NCBI GenBank assembly: GCA_019915015.1
Contig: JAHBBC010000067.1
Span: 1 to 64,000 of the forward strand
DNA: 64,000 nucleotides
Source of the DNA: Auriscalpium vulgare
Taxonomy: Eukaryota; Basidiomycota; Agaricomycetes; Russulales; Auriscalpiaceae
Direction of reading: 5' to 3'
The notes beneath the pieces are model-generated. The model was not told the DNA's origin and made no database searches. It worked only from the letters and a program-made list of their open reading frames with translations. Made by a program: the position numbers and the translations under genes. Positions 57,078 to 64,000 of the stretch are shown here, in pieces. Position 1 is the stretch's first letter; each line of letters begins with the position of its first letter.

Positions 57078-58828
57078 ATGCCAGGAGATGAAACACAGCA
57101 CAAAAATTTCGAAGATTCTGAGTCGGAGGATGAGGAGGAGGCTCTGGAGGTCCCGAAAGTCGACATCGATCCGTCGACCTTGACGCCTCTATCACCGGAA
57201 GTCATCTCAAAACAAGTGCGTTTGGAGCAGCCGTCTACGCGTTCCCAGTATCTGATTATCATCTGCAGGCTACTATCAATCTCGGTATGCCTTGTCATGC
57301 AGGACGCGCGACTCAGACCAGCGCTCACGAAATTTCGTTCTAGGCACGATAGGGCATGTCGCGCACGGTAAGTCGACGGTGGTGAAGGCGATATCGGGGG
57401 TTATGACTGTGCGCTTCAAAAACGAGCTGGTGCGAAACATCACCATCAAGCTCGGGTACGCGAACGCGAAGGTGCGTCTGTCCATACTACGTACCGCGCA
57501 AGCGTCTCATGACATGCACCCAGATCTACAAATGCGAGAATCCCGCATGTCCCCGGCCGGGGAACTACCGCTCATACCGCTCTGACAAGGAGGACAACCC
57601 GCCATGCGAGCGGCCGGGGTGCAACCACCGGATGAAGCTCATCCGCCATGTATCCTTCGTAGACTGCCCGGGCCATGACATTCTCATGGCCACGATGCTA
57701 AACGGCGCGGCGGTCATGGACGCTGCGCTGCTGCTCATCGCGGCGAACGAGACGTGCCCGCAGCCGCAAACGTCTGAGCATCTGGCCGCGGTGGAGATCA
57801 TGAAGCTCGAGCACTTGATCATACTGCAAAACAAGGTTGACTTGATCAAGGAGCCGCAGGCTTTAGAGCATCAAAAGAGTATCTCGGCATTTGTGAAAGG
57901 TGAGACCCCCTATTATGCACGACTTTAGAGGGTTTATATCTGTCGCCACAGGAACTGTGGCCGAGTCATCGCCCATCGTCCCAATTTCTGCACAGCTCAA
58001 ATATAACATCGATGCCGTCAACGAATACATTGTGAAGCGCATACCTATCCCTGTGCGGGACTTCACATCGGATCCGCGTCTTATCGTTATCCGCTCGTTC
58101 GACGTCAACAAGCCTGGCGCCGAGGTGGACGAGCTGAAAGGAGGCGTAGCTGGTGGTTCCATTCTCACTGGCGTCCTTCGACTCGGAATGGAGGTTGAGA
58201 TTCGCCCTGGTATTGTTACCAAAGACAGTACGGGCCGCAATCGGTGCAAGCCCATCTTCAGCCGCATCGTGACGCTGCTGGCGGAGACGAATCAACTGCA
58301 GTTTGCCGTACCGGGAGGGCTGATTGGTGTAGGTACAAAAATTGACCCAACACTGTGTCGTGCGGATCGACTCGTCGGTCAAGTCCTAGGCGCGGTAGGA
58401 AAACTGCCGCAGATATTCACCGGTAAGGCTGACCTGTACGTGAGTAAGCGGTGATTGACTTTCGCGCCTCCAGAACTGGAGATCAGTTTGTTCCTACTTC
58501 GTCGGCTTCTTGGTGTGAAGACGGAGGATAAGAAGCAGACGAAGGTCACGAAGCTTGTCAAGAACGAGCTGCTGCTCATTAATATCGGCTCGACGTCGAC
58601 GGGCGGACGGGTCGTCAGCGTCAAGGCGGACTTGGCGAAGATCCAGCTGACGTCGCCCGCATGCACGGAGGTTGGAGAAAAGGTCGCGCTCTCGCGTCGC
58701 ATTGAGAAGCATTGGCGCCTTGTCGGTGAGTGTTGACAGACTCCTTGCATTTATGGTATGGGTGATTAACGGGAAACCTCCTAGGATGGGGAAGTGTGCA
58801 ACGTGGAACCGTGCTAGAAGTAGACTGA
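57078..58828 (+). CDS. GCD11: Translation initiation factor eIF2 gamma
   Basis: This is the GTP-binding core of eIF2, which carries initiator Met-tRNA to the 40S subunit. After an acidic N-terminus ([20 protein letters not shown]) a 16-nt exon (57269-57284) supplies ATINL and joins [19 protein letters not shown]. The G1 motif is AHGKST. The zinc ribbon is formed by [12 protein letters not shown] and [14 protein letters not shown]3 is in [14 protein letters not shown] and G4 in [12 protein letters not shown]. Domains II and III follow ([97 protein letters not shown]). The last exon ends QRGTVLEVD. The full length and all G motifs are intact. Confidence 0.96.
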
Positions 58829-59003
58829 TTGTGCCCTTCAGTGAAGCATACATTGTATCGGTGTGAATTGTGTTTCAGTATCTCGAGATGTATTACACGA
58901 ATTGCAACCCGAGTGGGGCGCCACAGCAAACAGGCGCAAATAGACGCGACAAATCACGACCAAATAAATTCACCGCCGTTCTTCCAACCCCCACTGCACT
59001 GCA

Positions 59004-60004
59004 ATGCCCCGTATTCTCTTTGTTAGTGGCTTCCACCCCGCGACACGCGCACGCGACCTTGCTCACGAGTTTGAAAGGTTTGTGACGACGGTATGTTCAG
59101 AAATGCGCCCCCAGAACTGACAAACTTTCTTGCAGATTTGGCCCGCTCATCCGCTGCGATGTGCCAGCGCCGCGCAACCCCCACGCCCACTCTAACCCGT
59201 AGGTGTTTGCTCTATTCACGCGTTCATTTTGTCGCCGCAGTGGAATGAGTCGAGTAACCGCCCTCGATATTGCTGTGACCGCGACGCCCCTCCGCGCACG
59301 AATAAATGCCACGCCCGCGACGCTTTTCGTTTTCGTCCGGTTCTCGCTTCGAAAGTCGTCGTCTTCGCTCGCTCGCGCCTTTCCAACATTCGATCTCTCG
59401 CGTTTTCACCACGAGCACTCAAATCCCCCCTCGACCCACGCAGTTACGCTTTCGTCGAATTTCGCAGCACGCGCGATGCTGAGGACGCCTACTACGACAT
59501 GTATGTGCTGTGTCCTACTGCTCATGCGGGTGCTGACGAAGCAGTTCCAGGCATGGGCGACATTTCGAAGGCTCCCGTCTGAGTATTCAGGTGCGCATAT
59601 ATCTGCTTTTTCCACTTGTCCGTCCTTTGTTAACGTTCACGTGGTGATCAAAGTGGGCAAAGAACCCTCCGTCGTCAATCTGGCGCACCGACAGACGCTC
59701 GCCTCCACCTCGTCGTGACCGAGAGCGGTCCCGCAGCCCGCGTCGCCGCGGCGGCCGCGATCGTGACCGGGAGCGGGAGCGGGAGCGGGACCGCGACAGT
59801 CGCGACGACCGGGACCGGGATCGGGGCAGGGACAAGGACAAGGATGATGAGGGGAAGGAGCGAGCACGCAGCAGGAGCCCTGCGAGGAAGCGGAGCCCCT
59901 TGTCGCCGAAGACGGTGGCCAAGGAAGACAGGGCTCAGACACCGCCTGCTGAGGATGTCAAGAAGGACGACGACAGGGCGCACACGCCGCCGTATGAGCA
60001 GTGA
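59004..60004 (+). CDS. SR-type RNA-binding protein (RRM plus RS domain)
   Basis: This is a small serine/arginine-rich protein, probably acting in pre-mRNA splicing or mRNA export. The RRM begins MPRILFVSGFHPATRARDLA (RNP2 in ILFVSGF) and continues across introns with FGPLIRCDVPAPRNPHAHSN. RNP1 is in YAFVEFRSTRDAEDAYYDM. The C-terminal part is an RS/RE domain (RRSPPPRRDRERSRSPRRRG, then many Arg-Glu and Arg-Asp dipeptides) and ends PPYEQ. The DNA here is made of gggagc and gacc repeats near 59775-59840. Several introns split the RRM, and those around 59100-59440 and 59510-59650 are only approximately placed. The length and order fit S. pombe Srp1/Srp2-like proteins. Confidence 0.85.
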
Positions 60005-60325
60005 TTGGGGCCTTTCCATCTGGGCCTTGACTGGCTTTCTGCTTCCCAAAACGCTGTCGCGGTCCGCGCTTTTTGTCCTGTGTCTTCTTGCTGCGTGGAT
60101 CCTGGCTGTCTGTTTTTTGTTCCTCCTGTCCGTTTGTAGTCCGAGAATACAAAAAGAAATACAATCAACGTAATTCCGCCTAGCAGTACTGCTAACTGCA
60201 GTAGCTCAATGTGTAGTATACAAGTACTCCGAGGTGGCAAAGAGCATGCCACAAGCGCCGTACTTATGTTATTAGCGCGGCGGCAACGTTGATGTGACTA
60301 TCATCCTAACGGTCATCTTCATATC
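60005..60325. other. Intergenic region
   Basis: About 320 bp between the SR protein stop and the RING-CH start. Only short frames are present, so it should contain the 3' UTR of one gene and the promoter of the next. Confidence 0.55.
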
Positions 60326-62111
60326 ATGCCGGACAGTTGGGTGCCCAGCGTCGACGATCTTCGCGTATGCGCTCTCGGTCCTTGGATTCGTACGGTCCGT
60401 GCTCACAAAGTTCCAGGTCAAGCTATGTTGGATCTGCCGCGAGGAGGAGCGGCACGATAGTAAGCCCTTGCTGAATGGCACAGCACGCGGTCTCACCCAG
60501 CTACAGAACCCGAACAACCTCCTCGGCGATGGACACATCCCTGCAACTGCACTCTCGTCGCTCATGAATCGTGCCTTCTCGACTGGATCACAGCCGCCCA
60601 ACAGACCCCGGAGCGCGCAGCGAACGCGCTCAAGTGTCCGCAATGCAGCGCCGTGTATGAGATCATCAGTGACAACCCGCTCGCCTTGCGGCTGCTGGAT
60701 CGCTGGAATCGCCTGCTCTCGCGTGTGGGGAAGGTGGTGACGGTGTCAACGATAGGTCTCGTGGTCACCACATTCAGCGCAGGTCCGTCGCGTGTCGTCC
60801 GTCATAGCCCGCTCCCTTATGCAATACACAGGTATATATCTCATCTGCACCTCATACGGTGCATTCGCTCTCCGCGAGTACCTAGGGTCCGAGATGTACG
60901 ACATACTGGTGTCCGACGATCCAAGCCAGTGGTCCTGGTTCGCATTCACCAACCTCCCCCTCATCCCGGTGGCCCTCGTCCTCTCGCGCACGCCCCTTCT
61001 CAACAACTACTCCCCGCTTGTCCCGCTGCTATTTGCGTGGCCCACGGCGACCCCAATTGCGACGAGCGACGTTGCGATGCGTGCACACTGGGAGGCAAGC
61101 GCAGCGACATCTTATATCCCGATGAAGGCCGCCCCGCTGTGGCCACCCTCGCCCGCGCTGTTGTGGGCGCTCCTCCCTGCATTGCAGGCGCTGTACTCTG
61201 CCGGCAAGAAGCGCCTGACGCACTGGCTCCTGGACACGCGCGAACCGGCCCCGGTGCGCATCCGAGGGTACGAGTGGGCCATCGGCGGCGGAGAGGCAAA
61301 CATGGACCCAGCTGCACCTGCTGCATTCCGGCTGCAAGTGGGTGCGCAGGTGGGTCGTGCCGCCGCGCGTCGGCAGCAGCAGCAGCAGCAGCAACAGGTG
61401 GGTGCAGTAGCCGCCCCTGCGCCAGCGCCAGCGCCAGCTGCGGAAGTCGCACTAGCGCCTGTTGTCCTGGCGCAAGTCGAGCCAGTTGTGGCGGTAGATC
61501 CACCAGCGGCGGCACTGGCCCCTGCTGCTGCTCCTCCCGCTGCGGGCCAACCGGTGGACGCACCAGCGCCAAATGCAGACCCAGCCGGTGCCGCTGAACG
61601 GACGATCCGCATCACGGGTGCATCCATCGGTCGCCTCATTGGTGGCGCTCTCGTGCTGCCCACCGTCTCGCGCATAATGGGTGACTTGCTGCTTCACGCT
61701 TCGCATGGCCTGCCGCTACTCCGTCTGCTCTTGGCGCCACGACCTCCCCTGCTACGCGTGAACTCGCCGCGCATATGGAGCTTGAGGGCGCCGCACGCCG
61801 AATCCCGCACGCCGCTGCAGCGGCTCAACGTTGGTCTACGGCTCTTCCTGTCCGGGAGCAACGTCTGGCAGGAGAGCGACCCTGTGTGGTGGAGGAACAC
61901 CCTGGGGCTTGGCATCTTTCTGGTGGTGCGAACTTCACTTTCTCGATAACGAGCGCATGTGTTTACTTTACTTCAGGCAAAAGACGTGGTCAAGTTGGCG
62001 CACCTCTGGTTGGCAAAGCGAGAGCTGGAGAGCCGTAGCGTGAAGAACAGGTCGTTCGAGGGCGTTGACTTGCGAGAATTGGAGCTTATCACTCGTGCTG
62101 AGATTGCCTAA
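60326..62111 (+). CDS. RING-CH (MARCH-type) membrane E3 ubiquitin ligase
   Basis: Exons 60326-60364 (MPDSWVPSVDDLR), 60417-60459 and then 60507 onward join in phase to give a RING-CH finger. Its blocks are KLCWICREEERHDKPEQPPR, RWTHPCNCTLVAHESCLLDW and ALKCPQCSAVYEI, i.e. C-x2-C, C-x-C, H-x2-C and C-x2-C. Several hydrophobic segments follow (VSTIGLVVTTFSAGIYLICT, FTNLPLIPVALVLS, YSPLVPLLFAWP, ASIGRLIGGALVLP). The order, N-terminal RING-CH then membrane segments, is as in MARCH5 and other organelle-membrane ligases. A Gln run and a Pro/Ala-rich loop lie between membrane segments. The last exon ends LRELELITRAEIA. The membrane it sits in cannot be told. Confidence 0.87.
61374..61397. repeat. 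CAG triplet repeat encoding eight Gln
   Basis: Six CAG codons, then CAA and CAG, encode eight glutamines in the loop of the RING-CH protein. Such runs vary readily between strains. Confidence 0.95.
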
Positions 62112-63406
62112 CTGTAATATGTATCTGATCATAGATCCTGATGCGCAATATCTCTCTTCTGCTACTTACATGTCAGCATGCGAGGAGAGGTATGCAAAAA
62201 TCATTAAACTGCAGCATTGCATCGGCTATATCAGCCTTGGTAGCACCTGGCAAACTGGCATGTCCGCAGAGGAGGCTCAGCTATCCATGTCCTTGGCACA
62301 GAACTTTCATCTGGGATAGGATGTGCAGGGTCCTGTGATCGCTGACGGATAGATGTTGCTCGCTATTACACGAGGCTACACGGCGCCCGGCCGGGCCCTG
62401 AACGTTGCCGACCTTGCGCGAAGAACAGTCGTTCCGCCACTAGGCCCTTGAACGTAAGTACAGTGGACCTGAGGATAAACAGGGATAAATTTGCTCACCG
62501 AGTTGGCTGGGACCTCTCGCCTACGTAATGAGCTCTACATATCCGATCCAAGTACTCAGCACTGCTGTGTGCATTCATTCACTTTTGTCGCACTGAAAAC
62601 GAGCACGCCCTGGGAAGATACCCGTGTAGTGCCGGCCGCCTCGATGCAACCTCGATGGACCAGAATTGCCACTGCCAGTGTCCCTGCAAACGCACGTGAC
62701 TTCTGATGCCAAGAATTAATAGTAAGTATGCCTACGAGTCAATGTCATCCTCTATCCTATCCTTTGTGGAGTGCTGGTGTGCAGCGTACACACTGCGTAC
62801 ACCAGCGTCACCTGAGACTGTCCAGGGCTGTCCAGGGCTGTCCAGGGCTAAATGGACGCCTGCGGCTACCAACGTCAGGTACTACCTCGGCTTTGCTCTT
62901 AGCGATGTCGAGCCGAGTGATGCGCATGGCCTCTACTCTTGACTCAATGGGCCCTGGGGATCAAGTCGAACAGGTGTCGAACACCGCCTGCCCAACGTGC
63001 AATCACTCTCGATTCTGTGAGTATGCCCACGTACTTTGTGTTTTCTGGAGCTTGGCTAAGGTGAGTTGTTCACAGCAACTTGTTCTGCTCGAAGTGTCTT
63101 CAATCTTGCAGTTGCGCAGTTGCGGCATGGTCGCGCGTATCGCATGGCCCTTGCATCAAATTAGGAGAAATCAGGTCCCGGCTATTTAGAACATGTTTTT
63201 TTTTCGACGAGTCCGTTAAGGCCCATCACTCTACATATCTCCGGATGTGGGCGACTGACGACGCAGCCGGGATCTGTTCCACATCGGAACGGCACATTGA
63301 CGGCACAGTCGGAGAAGCCTGTGGGACTTCAAAAGGTGAGTTTTCGTTGGACCCTTTATGATCCCGGAGCGTTGTCACTGTTCCGCCCACACTCTTTTTT
63401 CTCAAC
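62112..63406. other. 1.3-kb region without a supported gene
   Basis: This separates the RING-CH gene from the GMC oxidoreductase gene. No family similarity was seen in either strand's frames. It contains a threefold 10-bp tandem repeat at 62821-62850. The right end should be the promoter of the oxidoreductase. Confidence 0.5.
62821..62850. repeat. Three exact tandem copies of a 10-bp unit
   Basis: The unit GTCCAGGGCT occurs three times in a row in otherwise single-copy intergenic DNA. Confidence 0.95.
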
Positions 63407-64000
63407 ATGCTTTCCCTTCTTTTGGCGGCGCTTTCTGTCCCGTCAGTCCTTGCGACAATATACACGGACCCCTCAAAGCTGCCGAATAAACAATATGACT
63501 ACGTTGTGGTAGGAGGTGCGTCGAGACCAACTGCCGGCGCACGACGATGTTGACGCTGGCCGTCAGCTGGTCCCGGAGGCGCCGTAGTGGCCAACAGGCT
63601 GTCAGCTGTCTCCAGCAATCGCGTCCTCTTAATTGAAGCTGGGTCAACGTGCGTCCTCAAGCTCCACGCCTCTTGAGCGTTGATGCTCATTTTTTTTTGC
63701 TTTCACGGACAGCCCAGACGTCGATCCTTCGATCAACATTCCGTTCCTTGCTCCGTCCCTCGCCCCAAATACTATAGTCAATTGGAATTATACGACGACG
63801 AAACAATCAGGCTTTAATGGTCGCTCTATCGCCTATCCTCGCGGTCGAGTGCTGGGTGGATCAACATGCGTCAGTGAGTAGTTCTTTTACCCCCTTTGAA
63901 AGTCACAGATACTGATGTTTTTGAAGACTACATGGTGTGGAATAAGGGAGCCAAAAGTGACTATGACCGATGGGCACTTTCTACCCTGGATCCGGGTTGG
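63407..64000 (+). CDS. Secreted GMC oxidoreductase, N-terminal part (partial at window edge)
   Basis: This is an FAD-dependent glucose-methanol-choline oxidoreductase of the aryl-alcohol-oxidase-like group, usually secreted by wood-decay fungi to oxidise alcohols and make hydrogen peroxide. Exons 63407-63515, 63567-63648, 63712-63873 and 63927 to beyond 64000. A signal peptide is visible (MLSLLLAALSVPSVLA). The Rossmann FAD motif is formed across the first intron as YDYVVVGGAGPGGAVVANRL and continues RVLLIEAG. Then come the family blocks YPRGRVLGGSTCVNYMVW and SDYDRWA. The substrate-binding domain and catalytic His-His/Asn pair lie beyond the window, so the subfamily (aryl-alcohol oxidase, alcohol oxidase or other) cannot be set. 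Confidence 0.93.

Noticed and set aside
60653..61597. A 314-codon frame overlapping the RING-CH gene
   Set aside because: It is a shifted-frame shadow of the conserved membrane protein, with GC-driven Pro/Arg/Ser composition.
62700..63200. Gene on the plus strand before the GMC oxidoreductase
   Set aside because: The frames are short, no phase-consistent exon chain was found, and the region contains a simple tandem repeat.
1..64000. A metabolic gene cluster or defence-type system spanning the window
   Set aside because: The P450, dioxygenase and GMC genes are far apart and separated by universal housekeeping genes, with no synthase or regulator beside them.

Overview
This window is a GC-rich, gene-dense piece of a filamentous basidiomycete genome, most likely an Agaricomycete. 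The reasons are the many short introns (about 45-65 bp) with GTRNGT donors and CTRAC-like branch points, the mixture of universal eukaryotic genes, and families typical of mushrooms: a cytochrome P450 and a GMC oxidoreductase at the two edges, a basidiomycete-type multi-pass membrane protein, and a TauD/TfdA dioxygenase. I saw no tRNA, rRNA, CRISPR, prophage or intact transposase gene.

Layout from left to right. 1-10 kb: 3' end of a P450, a ~100-residue conserved small protein, a decayed copy of a lineage-type gene followed by its intact relative, ARPC5 of the Arp2/3 complex, a UFO1-like F-box/WD40/UIM protein, and a TauD-like dioxygenase. 10-25 kb: an otubain deubiquitinase divergent from a Lon protease ending in the peroxisomal signal SRL, importin beta divergent from LSM7, and a Cid1-type nucleotidyltransferase convergent with LSM7. 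Then comes a 1.5-kb gene-free stretch holding an inverted-repeat pair and a perfect 42-bp palindrome. 25-44 kb: a BAR-SH3 protein, an ERCC6L2-like SNF2 ATPase, a Kes1-type oxysterol-binding protein, a membrane protein, cytosolic leucyl-tRNA synthetase, a CsbD-like small protein and histone H2A.Z. 44-64 kb: histone chaperone ASF1, a large LTE1-like RasGEF, an unrecognised gene, MCM10, eIF2 gamma (GCD11), an RRM/RS splicing-type protein, a RING-CH membrane ubiquitin ligase and the 5' half of a secreted GMC oxidoreductase.

Most genes are independent housekeeping units, not a pathway cluster. A few neighbour pairs make functional sense: LSM7 beside a Cid1-type oligo(U)/poly(A) polymerase, H2A.Z beside ASF1, and several ubiquitin-system genes (UFO1-like F-box protein, otubain, RING-CH ligase) spread over the window. 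Where an exon chain could be followed by phase and by the known family sequence, coordinates run from start codon to stop codon and include introns. N-terminal starts remain predictions.
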